From NCBI RefSeq assembly GCF_032118995.1, contig NC_092656.1:17114694-17178693 (forward strand): a stretch of DNA of 64,000 bases. The letters are read 5' to 3'. Shown here in pieces: positions 1 through 11,898 of the stretch; position 1 is the first letter of the stretch, and each line of letters begins with the position of its first letter. The DNA comes from Asterias amurensis. Taxonomy: Eukaryota; Echinodermata; Asteroidea; Forcipulatida; Asteriidae. Both the position numbers and the translations under genes were made by a program. The notes under the pieces were generated by a model that made no database searches, was not told where the DNA came from, and was given only the letters and a program-made list of their open reading frames with translations.

Positions 1-2027
1 ATGACCAAATCATGTGACTGATTAATTTGCTGAGCATTCTGGAAAAAAATACAGAGGCTTAAAGAAGCCATGTGCCTTATATCATTTTCTAATATTTTTT
101 GAGATTTTCTTTTTTTAACCCTCATATCAATATTATTATTAATATTAAAATTAAAACATCAGCTTGTTGATTTATCACTGTTTATTTATACTCTTTATTA
201 TAAATTTTAAGAAAAAAAAGGGGACAAAAATAAATAAAAATCAGATTTGAAAGCCAATGATTATTCATACTTTTTATTAAATTATTTATTTTTGTTATTT
301 TTTGCAAACTACCATGGTAATTTTAAAATTTCATTAAAAAATATTTTGAATAAAACGAAGACAACTGCTGGCTATAGAGTCATACACAGAGTCTCAAAGA
401 ACACTTGTAGTCACTGCAGATGTTTCTTCCATGTATGGCTTCACCGGGAAACCATGCTTTCTTTTTTGCCGTGAAAACAGGAAAAACTCAAAACAAATGG
501 GGCCAGTTGAAGTCATCGAAGATCAGTGTGTAGTGTGAACATTTCAATGTCCATCAGGTTTTAATATATGTTTGCATACTTCATATTAACAAAAGAAGAT
601 AATTAGGGCATCGGTTGATATAAGGCATCATTATTTTTTTCCCAATTCAAAGAAAAAGACATAATAGCGTGAAAACTGGTAAGGGGAGGATATAGTTGTT
701 TTTATAAATAGCACTTTTTTCTTTAGGCCCTTTTTGTTAGCCTGGAGGCACTTGTATTTCTACTTCTTGAGTACCAATCAACCACCCTTACGCAGTACGT
801 CCAAACTTGTGGATCCTGCTGAGTAAACCAACGTAAACGTTCAATCATGTTGTGAGTGTGACCCATGGAGGTCCTACTCTTACTTACATTGTACCTCCTA
901 TGGAGGCTCCATGGAATACCGGACACTTCAGCACCTCGCAAAGTCGGCACCTGCAAAGTCGGCACCTTGCAAACTTGGCACCTTGCATACTCAGCACCCA
1001 CTCGGCACCGACCTTTTATTGACTAACAAACTCGGCACCAAGCGAAAAAATAATATCACCTCGAAGAGTCAAGTGGTTCAAATAAAGTAACGTGCGTGTA
1101 CTTACACAATAAAAAAATGGTTTGGTAGTTTTAATAGTAGCTTTGTAAACTGTTAAATCACTAATTCTGTGAGTGATGAAAATTCCGAACTTTCGAGAAC
1201 ATTTGGGCCCCCGAAAGTTTACCGTCCGGCCCGCATGTGCCGTGTTTAGTCAACAAGTAGGCTCACTGCATGTCGGTGAAAGTGCGGTGCCATTTTCTTA
1301 TGATTTTGGCTCTGAACAATTTTAATAAGGGTTTGTTTAGTTAGGTTAATAATTTTCAATGGATTTTTGCCTCTTAACAGAGCGTGATTTGCCGAAAGAC
1401 ACTGGCCGGATAATTTTCCGAGGGCTCCGTTTTGTGCGTGATATGGACGGCACGCACACGCTACTAGATCGTTTGGTGTGCACACTCGGCAGTGCTAATT
1501 TTTTTTTTTTTTTAACAATAAACATATTCCAATAATATTTGCAATGTTTTTACTAATAACTTTATAAAAAGAATCAAGCTTTTTATGGGACTATGATGGT
1601 GGGACTGATAACATAAAAATGAGGCCTACCACACAAAAGACACAGTGTACTGTAAAAATCGAACTTTTTCAACTGGGTGCCGAGGTTGTGGGTGCCGAGT
1701 TTGCAAGGTGCTGAGTTTGCAGGTGCTGAGTTTGCAAGGTGCCGAAGTGACCGGTACCCGCTCCATGGTGTGAGATGCTGGTGAGACATTGATTGAGTGA
1801 TGCTGATTTATTAGTACCACTACTGGACGGCACTGGGTGCTGTGAATCTGATTCTGTGTGTGTGATATCCTAGTGTCATGGGTTTCCAGCATAGGATCTA
1901 ACAGGAACAATTTTCACTATCAAAAACTAAATGATTTTGTTTTTAATCATCTATCCAACATTTTAATTTTACAAGACACTTGCACTTGATCGTGTGTTGA
2001 AACCTTAAAACATTTTGGTCTTACAAT
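1..2027. other. AT-rich sequence without a recognised gene
   Basis: No coding region is recognised here. Open frames are short and lack conserved motifs or convincing splice signals. The stretch is AT-rich, with long A and T runs. The only structured part is a pair of inverted, degenerate minisatellite blocks at about 917-1011 and 1675-1756, described separately. The start of the window could hold the tail of an upstream gene, but I see no support for one. Confidence 0.5.
917..1756. repeat. Inverted pair of GGCACCTTGCAAACT-type minisatellite blocks
   Basis: The left block (about 917-1011, with a last unit near 1038) is built of degenerate copies of GGCACCTTGCAAACT. The right block (about 1675-1756) holds the same unit in the opposite orientation. 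The outer edges also pair: TACCGGACACTTC at 917-929 against the reverse complement of 1744-1756 with one mismatch, and CCATGG lies just outside both. The geometry is that of a degenerate foldback element of roughly 840 bp with repetitive arms. No transposase is visible between the arms. Confidence 0.55.
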
Positions 2028-2465
2028 TAGGCCTGGGCGAATAATTCGAATATCCGGTTAATGGCGAATAGGTTTTCCTATCCGTAACCGCGAATGCCTT
2101 TTTTTTCTTAACCGGATATCCGCAATGGGCGCGAATACCTATTTATAAACTGGATAGTTCTGTAATTACAACCAAGTAACCGGATATTCTTTCATATCCG
2201 AATATCCCCAGACGTCGGGGGACAACTGATATGAATGTTTTTTCTGAATCCTTATGAAACTTCTAGACAGCATGAACAGCATAAATTAAGTTTTTAACTA
2301 TGCTCACCTCCGTGAAGAGTTAAACAATGACATTTCTGACGTAATTTTTAAAAAAAATTTATAGCGCCCTCTAGCGGCGAAAAAAACTATTCGAATATCG
2401 GGTTAATTTTGGATAGTTGGCCAGTGGTAACCGAATACCAAAATTTCACTATTTGCCCAGCACTA
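2028..2465. mobile_element. Non-autonomous hAT-type MITE (438 bp)
   Basis: The ends are imperfect terminal inverted repeats: TAGGCCTGGGCGAATA on the left against TAGTGCTGGGCAAATA read inward from the right. They are flanked by an 8-bp target duplication, CTTACAAT at 2020-2027 and CTTACGAT at 2466-2473 with one mismatch. An 8-bp duplication with a CTGGGC-type end is the signature of the hAT superfamily. The interior repeats CCGGTTA/CGAATA motifs in both orientations and has no transposase frame, so the element would depend on a transposase from elsewhere. Confidence 0.75.
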
Positions 2466-2473
2466 CTTACGAT

Positions 2474-4550
2474 GAGAGATAATGTCCGCCATTTACAGTC
2501 AACGGTAAAATGCATCACAAACTGGAGCGATGTCATGTTTCCAACACTTTTATTGGTTTGTATTTTATTGAATATAAATCTATCAAAAATCTCGTTCAAT
2601 TAATATTATATTACAATTTGTCCTAAGACATTACGGCTACATTAGAATCTTGAGATTTCACAAGGCATGACAGTACAACACCCCATCCCCCTTGAAACAC
2701 TTCACAATAACATTCTGTTTTTCCCCATTTCGGACCAGCCATGTTTGGTTTCAGGAGATAAGAAACCCATCTGTGAGGCCTATATTTTCTATATTTTTTT
2801 CAATTTTTCACTTAAAATACTTATTGTTTTTCCGAAATTGGCATGCCACAGAATCCCAAATAGCAAACACATCACATGAACTATCTAGTGACTGAAGGAG
2901 AATAAAACTCAATCTAGCAGACGATAGTTTTGTTTTGAACTTTGGAGGTAGGATGTTGTGTCTTTGCCTCCTTTGATTGTTGGTATAATAGTGGCTTATT
3001 GAACTAATGATTTATACCAAACATTTATAATAAATGTTTGAGCATATTAAACCTAGGACAGGAAATTATTATTATTAGCATGATAAGAGCTGGTGAAAAT
3101 AAAGTCCAGAGTAAACAGCAGAGCTTCTGTCAACAGTGCAGCTTGCACAGTCTCGTGGTAAATGGGAATCAAAGTTGTGGGTTGAAACATGAAGGGTCGA
3201 TAACGGTGTACGACCCAACCATAGAGAATGAACGGATTTTGTGTGTCTTGAGAGAATTAAGTATTTTTGATGAAACAAACTAATTTTGGCTTTGGGGATT
3301 TAAAAAAAAAAAAAAAAATTATAATTACTTTTTAATATTTAATTATTTTAATATATTTTGAGGCTGCTGCCAAATTCGTATAACCGGTTATCGTGGAAAC
3401 AAAACTTCATTTTCTACTTGCCAAACATTGACTCTCCTGTCCGTTGAAATTTTTTTAAGAGATACTATAGGTAATGCTATACCGATAAGTTGTACTTGTT
3501 GTTTTCTAAAATACAATTTAGTTTTGGCAGGCTATTTAGTCTTTTTCTGCAAGTAACACAATGTGTCATACTGTCAGGGCCATAAGTATTTTTTGTGGCC
3601 ACTTCAATTGTTTTAACAAACATTTATAAGTTTGAAGAATGATGATGATAAGGGCGGATGGTGAGGGACTATGCCCTCAATGGCCAGGGTAGTCCTTAGA
3701 GGAGTGGCACCCCAGGTCTTATTAGCCTTGAAGGAAACCGAAGGCATGTCTTACGACAAAATAATCCTAGATACTTTCAGTCCCAAGAGTAGTCAAGAGC
3801 GATGCTGGAGACAGATTCACTGGCCAGGTCTTGACTTGGCAGTATAACGGCATTGAAGGCCCTTTATGGCAAGGCAAGTGTGTGTGGGAGAGATCTGGTT
3901 TGACTAACAACACCAAAGGAGTAACTGTTCAGAGCTTCAGTTGAGTTGTTACCTCTTTATTGAGTCAAGATGTGGACTACATGTATGACAGTCAAGCCAG
4001 AAAGAGCACTAGACAGTTTTGCCTACTTGCAAAATGTTAAGGATGGCACTGTAAAGGTCAGGAAATTGAAGGATGAGGCCACTGTATGCGTCATCCAGAG
4101 TTATCTGCATTCCCTCAAGTGCTGTTGAAAGTTGTTAAAGGAGCTACATGTAGGAAGGAAACCATTGAGCTGAGAAAGCTGATGCTGGACCGGGATGAGT
4201 GGAAAACGACCACCAGGAGGAGGCTCCAGAGAGGGCGACGGCTGAGCTTTCCTCTACTACTGCTGAACATTAATTGGAACCAATGAACTCACATAGGAAA
4301 CTTTTCAGAAAAACAATTGAAAAACAATTGTATGCAGAATACAACAGAATACAACTGTACATAGATGAGCACAAAATAGATTGTTAATACAGCAAGGTCT
4401 AAAACTAGGGAGTCATAACCAAGTGCACCAACGATTGATGCTGCTCGCTTCAATTTAATATGTACTCCCGATCAACCAACGTTTTGAGAAATGTTCACTG
4501 TTCCATAGCAGATCTTCCTGAGTGCATGTACATTGGGTGGAAACATGGTG
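2474..4550. other. Intergenic sequence upstream of TM2D3, no gene recognised
   Basis: No exon with supported splice sites was found. One dispersed repeat copy lies at about 3108-3225. From about 3640 to 4290 the composition is more GC-rich with short open frames, which may be decayed transposon sequence, but no domain is recognisable. The missing first exon of TM2D3 could be in this interval or further upstream; no ATG followed by a hydrophobic stretch and a phase-1 donor stood out. Confidence 0.45.
3108..3225 (+). repeat. Dispersed repeat, copy 1
   Basis: This stretch aligns with about 28460-28580: both run through GCAGAGCTTCTGTCA, then CTTGCACAGTCTCG, GGTAAA and a terminal AGGGTCGATAAC. 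Each ends in a small hairpin (GGGTCG ... CGACCC here). The two copies are diverged at scattered positions, so the family is not young. The mechanism of spread is unknown. Confidence 0.6.
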
Positions 4551-5295
4551 GTTCCAAACCACACGCCACACTGATATCATTGAGTCAAATCCCTCCAAAC
4601 CACACGCCACACTGATATCATTGAGTCAAATCCCTCCAAACCACACGCCACACTGATATCATTGAGTTAAATCCCTCCAAACCACACGCCACACTGATAT
4701 CATTGAGTCAAATCCCTCCAAACCACACGCCACACTGATATCATTGAGTCAAATCCCTCCAAACCACACGCCACACTGATATCATTGAGTCAAATCCGTC
4801 CAAACCACACGCCACACTGATATCATTGAGTCAAATCCCTCCAAACCACACGCCACACTGATATCATTGAGTCAAATCCCTCCAAACCACACGCCACACT
4901 GATATCATTGAGTCAAATCCGTCCAAACCACACGCCACACTGATATCATTGAGTCAAATCCCTCCAAACCACACGCCACACTGATATCATTGAGTCAAAT
5001 CCCTCCAAACCACACGCCACACTGATATCATTGAGTCAAATCCCTCCAAACCACACGCCACACTGATATCATTGAGTCAAATCCCTCCAAACCACACGCC
5101 ACACTGATATCATTGAGTCAAATCCCTCCAAACCACACGCCACACTGATATCATTGAGTCAAATCCCTCCAAACCACACGCCACACTGATATCATTGAGT
5201 CAAATCCCTCCAAACCACACGCCACACTGATATCATTGAGTCAAATCCCTCCAAACCACACGCCACACTGATATCATTGAGTCAAATCCCTCCAA
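4551..5295 (+). repeat. 41-bp tandem array, about 18 copies
   Basis: The unit begins CCCTCCAAACCACACGCCAC and continues through ACTGATATCATTGAGTCAAAT. Copies are almost identical. Rare variants are CCGTCC in place of CCCTCC in copies near 4795 and 4918, exactly three units (123 bp) apart, and one GAGTTAAAT copy. That spacing suggests multi-unit duplication. The array ends about 340 bp upstream of the first recognised TM2D3 exon, so it lies in an intron or in the promoter-proximal region. Confidence 0.95.
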
Positions 5296-5635
5296 GTTGT
5301 ACTGGAAATGATTTTGTTGCTCATGCCAGAAGGGGTTTCAATGCACAGGTTGGCAAGGTGGCGTCCAACCCATTTGTGGTGCAAGCAAACCAACCCTAAC
5401 AGACACAATGTTTTAATCTCAACATGCTCAAATAATAGGTTTTGTATAGACTCTCAAGTCTATGTATTTATACACTTTGGGGAACATTTGGTTGCAAATT
5501 GGTTAATTGGGACTATATTCCTTTCTTCATAATGATGTTTTCTTGTAAATCGCTCCGATCTTTGTGGGGCGCTATAAATGCTTACATAATTATTATTATT
5601 ATTAAATATTTGCCATTTCTGTTCTTGATCCACAG

Positions 5636-8600
5636 GTGAAACCACTGTTGAGTATGATATTAACTCCACACCATTTGCCCAGCAGCAGACAAGTCATGTA
5701 ACGATGGCTTCTGAAAAGTCCACTAACAACTCTGATTTAAGCACAAGTGATACTTTAAATAAAGGCACGTTGACAAGCCAACAACCTTTGCTACCTACTC
5801 TACCCACCACAGTCTACCCAAACCATCGGGAGTTGTGTCCAAGTAGAGTAGATTGTTTTAAGCTGAGTGGTGACTGTTTGGATTGTGAACTGAATTCTTC
5901 ATGTGTCTATGGAAGAGAATACAATGTGACATGCAGGCCCAAACCAGATCTGGATTGTGTTGTAAGTACATGTAGTAAGACTGTTTGGTCTCCGTTGCAT
6001 GAACAACTTTGTCTGCTCAGTGCTAAAAGTATGGTCATATAGTTTCATACCCAGGGATCAAGTTGGCTCAATGTTTTCTTTCCCAGCCTTTCAACTCTAA
6101 CCCCACCTCCAATCAGAGCCTTGCATCTGCATTGAGTTGCTAGTCATAGCACCTCCTTTTTTGCAAATTGCAACACCATTCTCCCCTCATGTTTTTGTTA
6201 TAGGCTTTTAACATAGAATTGGTTCATTATAATCTTTATGACGAGTGGATGCAAGAATACAAGTTGAGTGTTACTTTCCTTTCCCTTTGTTACCTCTACA
6301 GGGCAACCAAACCATCATTAAATCATTTAGGTGTCGTTACTGCTACCAGTCAGAGCCATGGGAGCAAACATGTACACCAACCATCAAACATAGTGACTGC
6401 AAGGTTAATAGTAATCCACCCATTATGGTCAGAGTCAACTGCTCAATTAACGATGACTTGATCTGTCTAGGTAAGTGTACAGTATACAAATATTGTATGC
6501 ATGTGAGTGTGTTGTTGCTGAATATAATCCTCAAGTGAAATCTGGACTAGTGAAATGGAAAAGCCGAGTGACTGTGTATTCTTCCACAATGCACAAATAA
6601 AATGCATTCAATTGTCTTTATAACTCATACACAAATCATTGTCATTAACACCTGTAGGATATGGAAATTCTGGAAATTCTTAGAACTTCTTCCAAATAAT
6701 TTGTTTTATATAACATCCAAGTAGATCTTTGTCATTTTGATTGGAAGATACAACTTTCAAAAACAAACAAAGCGTAGGCCTACAATTTGTAATGGTGAAA
6801 TTACACCCGTTTCTCTTTTGGTCGGCCTGTTGGATTCAACAGTCACATTGTGCGTTCTGTACAGCTATTTTGAGACACGCAGAAGCCGAATGCTAGTAAC
6901 ACTGCTGCGTTACCAAAGACACGCGCACGCAGTGATGTTTTTACTCTGCGCTGCAGCGTGCAATAGTACTTTTCGGATGGAACGAAAAAGCACGGTGAGT
7001 GACTCAGCGTGCAATGGTACTTTTATTTGCTATCACGTGACGGACAATCCTCCAATCAAATGGCAAGGATCTGCTTGGGTGTTATATAACATGGACTGCT
7101 CCATGTATCCGTAGATACCAACCTCGGTTCTCTGTGACATGACTTTGCCTCATTGGGATTTAAACAGACCAGATCAATTGTTTTGGAAATGACATTGCAT
7201 ACAGTCAGATTCTACTTTGGAGCATCTTTGCAGTATACATTTAGTGAATTAACAGTGCGAGGACCTGGTCTTCACTGCGTAGTAATGACCGGGTTGGTGG
7301 CTGGCGCTGGGTTAACGGACCGAGCCAGAGGTGGGTGAGGTCTGTTAACAGCGCTAGCCACTAACCAAGGTCATTACCACGCAGTGAAGACCGGGTCATC
7401 GCACTGTTATTCTCATTAAAAAAAAAACTTTTTAACAAAATAAACAACATAATTTTCAAAATTTATTTACTTTTTCTCTCAGTGATAATTCAAGACATAT
7501 TCAGGGCCCATATTTTAGCTTTTGATGGTTCCCGTCTTTTTCGTGCATTGTGATTAAAATCATGTTACTGATACTTTGAGAACAGTTAGAAGAATGGTCT
7601 GTTAAGCGCCCTTACTGGGGTCAAAGAGGCAAGTGATTGGACGATAGCCGTTCTTTGTGCTTAAAAACGTATGCTCAGGGTCCCTTAGCGTGTCGCATTA
7701 TGCAAGGAAATGCAAGGAAATACAAGTATTTTCAAGCGCATGTGCGCAAAGTGCCAAGATAATCAAGCATGCGATACAGCGCAAAACCAAAACGAGTTGT
7801 TTACAACGAGTTGTTCACATTGTATGCTAGTTTAGGAGCCATCTATTTGCTAATGTAGTTTCCAGAGCCGGTCCTTTATCATCCGTTAATACATCCCCAC
7901 GCGATTTGGTTTTGACCAATCAGAGGCTGTAAACTGTCCAAGGTATTTATTAATGCAAAATAAAGGAATACATGTGACTGGTGTTCCACCAATCAAATGA
8001 CTAACCTGTTGTTATCAGCTTGTCAATTGACTACCATCAAAGTCTTTGCAGTCCTTGCACAAAATAGTCCAACCTACATTACATGTACGCCATGTGAAGT
8101 TCTGGGCTCACTGCATGGCACGACCTACCCCCAAGGGAATAAAATTAACATTGAGGAAGGCTGAACAAATTCTGCACTTTCAACAACTTACATGTAACAC
8201 TGAGTGACGAGTACAAACAGTTTCAAGGACCTGGGAGCAATGGATATTATAATAAATTCACAGAGCAAAGTTTTCAGGAGAGTCGCTTAGATCCGTTGTA
8301 CATGCTAATATACTTGTCGTGCATTTGTTTTACTCATTTCTCAAAAACTACAGCACCTCAGCAAGTTAAATGCTTTCTACTATCATTATCTTTAAACTGT
8401 GTGAGTGATTCTCTGTAGATGTTTGTGTTTTGTGTTGTACAAAAAGTCCCATTGAAACCCTTAAATTAAGTTTAAAAAATTGGTTACCATTTTTTATTGC
8501 AGGTCAGAGAAAATTCTACCGAAGGAGCCGCTGTAACTGGACATCGGGGCATCGATGGTCTACAGCACTCACTCTAAGGTACACAATACAGATGACCTTA

Positions 8601-9273
8601 AAATGTAGACTCAAAATGTTTGGATGACATTTCTGTGAATTAACTATCGGCCAATACTTATTGCTTCTTAGTTAACCAATTTTAAACCTTGCTTCAAGGA
8701 ACACGTTGCCTTGGATCTGTCGAGTTGGTCGATGAAAAGCATTTGAAACCGTTAGTTAGAAAATGCATATGGTTAGAGAGATGTTTTAAAAGTACATGTA
8801 GAATATAATAAACCACACAAATATGCTTCGAAATTGCATGGTTTTCCTAATACCGGTACGTCATGAATTAACACGCCAATTTGTGGAGTCATGCGTTTTA
8901 CTCCATCAATTAGCTGACCATGTTAGTTCGCAAAGTAAAAGGAAAACCACGCAATTTCAAGGAATATTTGTGTGGATCATTATATTATTTTTTTTAAATA
9001 TCATTCTAACTATGCATTTTACAACAAACGGTTTCAAATGCTTTTCATTGACCAACCCGACCAATCCAAAGCAACGTCCTTTAAAGAGATACTTGTTATA
9101 TTTTCAGTGTGACGTTGGGAGGATTTGGTGCTGATCGGTTCTACCTTGGGTCGTGGAGGGCAGGTCTTGGCAAGCTGTTTAGCTTTGGAGGTCTTGGGGT
9201 ATGGACACTGGTGGATGTGGTACTTATAGCTGTTGGTTACATTAGACCAGAAGATGGATCCTACTATATATGA
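5636..9273 (+). CDS. TM2D3: TM2 domain-containing protein 3 (almondex-like), 5' exon missing
   Basis: Four exons join in frame: 5636-5961, 6302-6470, 8503-8578 and 9108-9273 (TGA), giving 244 residues. Every junction is GT-AG, with phases 0, 1 and 2 between successive exons. The product starts with a Ser/Thr-rich linker, followed by a cysteine-rich ectodomain (CPSRVDCFKLSGDCLDC and RCRYCYQ), then CNWTSGHRWSTALTLS and the TM2 domain. That domain has two hydrophobic helices joined by a loop with the conserved Asp-Arg-Phe (GGFGADRFYLG), and the protein ends PEDGSYYI. The animal family (fly almondex) is a membrane protein required for Notch signalling. The first exon shown has a phase-1 start and no upstream initiator, so the exon with the signal peptide is missing. 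MITE-derived sequence lies just upstream of exons 8503 and 9108. Confidence 0.9.
7250..7409. mobile_element. Palindromic MITE, about 160 bp, in TM2D3 intron
   Basis: TAACAGTGCGA at the left end pairs with TCGCACTGTTA at the right end. The arms continue inward as an imperfect palindrome (GACCTGGTCTTCACTGCGT against ACGCAGTGAAGACCGGGTC, then AATGACC/GGTCATT). The whole interval can fold into one long hairpin around 7330. There is no coding capacity. It resembles a snap-back MITE; the superfamily is not assignable. Confidence 0.7.
8327..8467 (+). mobile_element. Half copy of the AAGGATTCGGGTAC MITE family
   Basis: This matches the right half of the fuller copies at 22196-22560 and 62610-63044. 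It runs from TTTTACTCATTTCTCAAAAA through CTACAGCACCTCAGCA and a TACTATCATTATCTT segment to a diverged right end near CCCTTAAATT. The left half is missing. It ends about 35 bp before the TM2D3 exon that starts at 8503, so it contributes sequence close to that 3' splice site. Confidence 0.65.
8696..9084. mobile_element. MITE of the TTAAAGGAACACGTTGCC family
   Basis: The left end reads AAGGAACACGTTGCCTTGGA. The right end is its degraded inverse, ending GCAACGTCCTTTA. The middle is an imperfect palindrome around GTTAGTTCGCAAAG. Related copies are at 37416-37770 and 49451-49823. Compared with them this copy carries an extra CATGTA hexamer in AAAAGTACATGTAGAA. Only about 23 bp separate the element from the TM2D3 exon at 9108. 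Confidence 0.8.
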
Positions 9274-9317
9274 AAATATATAGTACACTATAAAAACAAA
9301 CTTTTACTGATCTGTGT

Positions 9318-9702
9318 TAAAGGCAGTGGACACTGTTGGTAATTGTCAAAGACTAGCCTTCACAGTTAGTGTATCTCAACATATGCATAAAATAACAAAC
9401 CTGCGAAAATTTGAGCTCAATCGGTCATCGAACTTGCGAGATAATAATGAAAGAAAAAACACCCTTGTCACACGAAAATGTGTGCGTTTAGATAGTTGAT
9501 TTCGAGACCTCAAGTTCTAAACTTGAGGTCTCGAAATCTAATTCGTGGAAAATTACTTCTTTTTTGAAAACTTTGACACTTCAGAGGGAGCCATTTCTCA
9601 CAATGTTTTATACCATCAACCTCTCCCCATTACTCGTCACCAAGAAAGGTTTTACGCTATTAATTATTTTGAGTAATTACCAATAGTGTCCACTGCCTTT
9701 AA
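9318..9702. mobile_element. MITE of the TTAAAGGCAGTGGACAC family, copy a
   Basis: Terminal inverted repeats of about 25 bp, starting AAAGGCAGTGGACAC and ending GTGTCCACTGCCTTT, are flanked by TT/AA so that both ends read TTAAAGG...CCTTTAA. The centre is a perfect palindrome built on GAGACCTCAAG...CTTGAGGTCTC. There is no coding capacity. It starts about 45 bp after the TM2D3 stop codon and so probably lies in that gene's 3' UTR or just beyond. Other copies are listed below. Confidence 0.9.
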
Positions 9703-9896
9703 GTGTTGGCGGTATTGTTGTAGTTATATTCTACCATCAAATACTGGAGTTCTGCACTGACAGATTTTACTATTTTCTACGGCCAAAAGGTATTGCTGAG
9801 GACATACTTTTCTTCAATGCACGATGACGTGGCAATCCAGCCATAGGCTTTAGCAATCAATATGGAGCAAGTTTTGTTGTGTACAATGGTTGGTTT

Positions 9897-10280
9897 AGAG
9901 GCAGTGGACACTATTGGTAATTGTCAAAGACTAGCCTTCACAGTTAATGTATCTCAACATATGCATAAAATAACAAACCTTTGAAAATTTGAGCTCAATC
10001 GGTCATCAAAGTTGCGAGATACTAATGAAAGAAGAAAACACCCTAGTCACACGAAGTTGTGTGCATTTAGATGCTTGATTTTGAGACCTCAAGTTCTAAA
10101 CTTGAGGTCTCAAAATCAAATTCGTGGAAAATTACTTTTCTCCAAAACTATGGCACTTCAGAGGGAGCCGTTTCTCACAATGTTTTATACCACCAACCTC
10201 TCCCCATTACTTGTCACCAAGAAAGGTTTTATGCGAATAATTATTTTGAGTAATTACCAATAGTGTCCACTGCCTTTAAG
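9897..10280. mobile_element. MITE of the TTAAAGGCAGTGGACAC family, copy b
   Basis: Same terminal repeats and GAGACCTCAAG central palindrome as copy a, in the same orientation 195 bp further on. The left end is degraded to TAGAGGCAGTGG. The right end is intact (CACTGCCTTTAAG). Confidence 0.9.
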
Positions 10281-10919
10281 GTTGACCATTTTGACTCAAA
10301 CCCAGGCTGGTCAACCATTGGTTGACTACTGTGGTCGACCATTTGGAACTAGCCTCATCAAGTCCATGGATTCTTTACTGTCCCCAATAGCCTGTTCCAT
10401 TTTAACGTGAATAAAGCGCATAGGGGAACTAGTGACACTATAGATAGCTAAAAGGGGGAAGGTTGACTAGACTTTTAAATGAGTCGTTCGAGTGAGTGCG
10501 TCACTACGCATGTAGGCAGGTAGGTTGCTGGTCAGTGGTCAACCACAGGTCGGCTTAATGTACCCACTTGAAATTGCTCATGGACATGCCATGGTTAATT
10601 ATGTAGAAAAATCATTCTTGTGCCAAGGCTCAAGTGTTTTTGTTTGTCTGTTTGTTTGTTTGTTTGTTTGGTCAACTTTCACAACTCACCTATGAAAGGA
10701 AGAGATGGTATAAGTGCAGTCGACAAAGTTTACTTATGGTAAAGGGATGGGGTTAAAATGATGGAGTATGTTTTGACTTGGAATATGCATGGAGGTAATC
10801 CTACCTCCATAGAATATGGAACTTTATCAACTTATCACTACATAAAACTTTAATAGAAAATCTCTGTTCAGAGAAAAATGTATTAAACCAAAGCCCTGTG
10901 AAACTGAGTTGTTCAACTA

Positions 10920-11212
10920 ACACCTGATTCAGACAGGTGCGCCAAAGTTGCGCCAAAACAAATAGATTAGGAGCGTCTCTAGGTCGACCCAAATATTTTT
11001 TTTTTTCAAACAGGCAAACTTAACACATCTTTACATTGGCTCGGCTCATGACAAGTTTGACTACTGAAACCAAGGCGCTCTAGAGCAACAGTTGATCTTT
11101 TGACTTCTAGCTCGTCCAGTCGCTCAAAACTGTTTCAAACTTTGTACTTTCCATGTACATAATTCAGATTTTGGTTCGGTGCAACTCTGGAGCCCCTGTC
11201 TGAAACAGGTGT
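10920..11212. mobile_element. MITE with ACACCTGATTCAGACAGG ends
   Basis: The left end ACACCTGATTCAGACAGG pairs with the right end CCTGTCTGAAACAGGTGT, with one or two mismatches. The repeat extends to GCGCCAAAGTTGCGCC on the left against GGTGCAACTCTGGAGC on the right. The interior is non-coding. No clear target duplication was found. Confidence 0.65.
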
Positions 11213-11898
11213 AAGCTTGTGGCTCGATGGCTAGAACTTTGCAGAATTTTTTTTTCTACATAATTTACATGTACATCACTTTCAGAATCACGCAATGTAC
11301 CAAAAATATTTTGCATGTTTATCTTGAGAAGGAGATCACCTAGTTTTGCATTTCAAGTTATTCTCACTGCTAATTAAGACAAATAGACACTAGAAATTAA
11401 AATGACACAGTTGTTGTCCCTCTGTTATATGTTAACATCCAAGACATTGCAAATATTTTCCATGTTTAATATCGAGACATTTATTAGAAAATAAATTATT
11501 TTGTACATATGCAATGTAAAGACTCATTAAAATTTGTTACATTACATCTGATTGTGTTGACTGTTCTTTCATTTATATGAGTGTAGTGTACAGTACAACT
11601 ATTTTTACTAAACTAAATTCACACTTCTGCACTTGTTGTTCATTACGCAGGGTAGATCTTTGTTATTTGATTGAAAGATGGAACTGAAACAAACTCTACA
11701 AGATAGTAATATGGCATTCAGGATGTCCAGTATGAAAGTGGATAATGTAATGCATGCAGTACTCAACAAGTGAAGGGACCAGTGACTATATATTGTAGGC
11801 CCTGTATTGGTTTGATAAATGAATGCAGCCGGAACTTCAATCCTCCAATCAAATAACGAGTTTTAGTTGCGACTTCCTAAAAAAAAGGAACATGTTAC

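Noticed and set aside
460..560. Possible terminal exon after an AG at 480
   Set aside because: A short frame follows the AG, but there is no recognisable protein, upstream exon or polyadenylation context to support it.
4080..4290. First exon of TM2D3 at the 66-codon frame
   Set aside because: It has no signal-peptide-like hydrophobic stretch and no phase-1 donor; it looks like decayed repeat sequence.
4551..5295. CRISPR-like regular repeats
   Set aside because: The 41-bp units are directly head to tail without unique spacers and lie in an animal genome; it is a satellite.
6737..7114. 125-codon frame as a gene in the TM2D3 intron
   Set aside because: No recognisable domain, no splice support, and parts recur near 11650-11860, suggesting repeat sequence.
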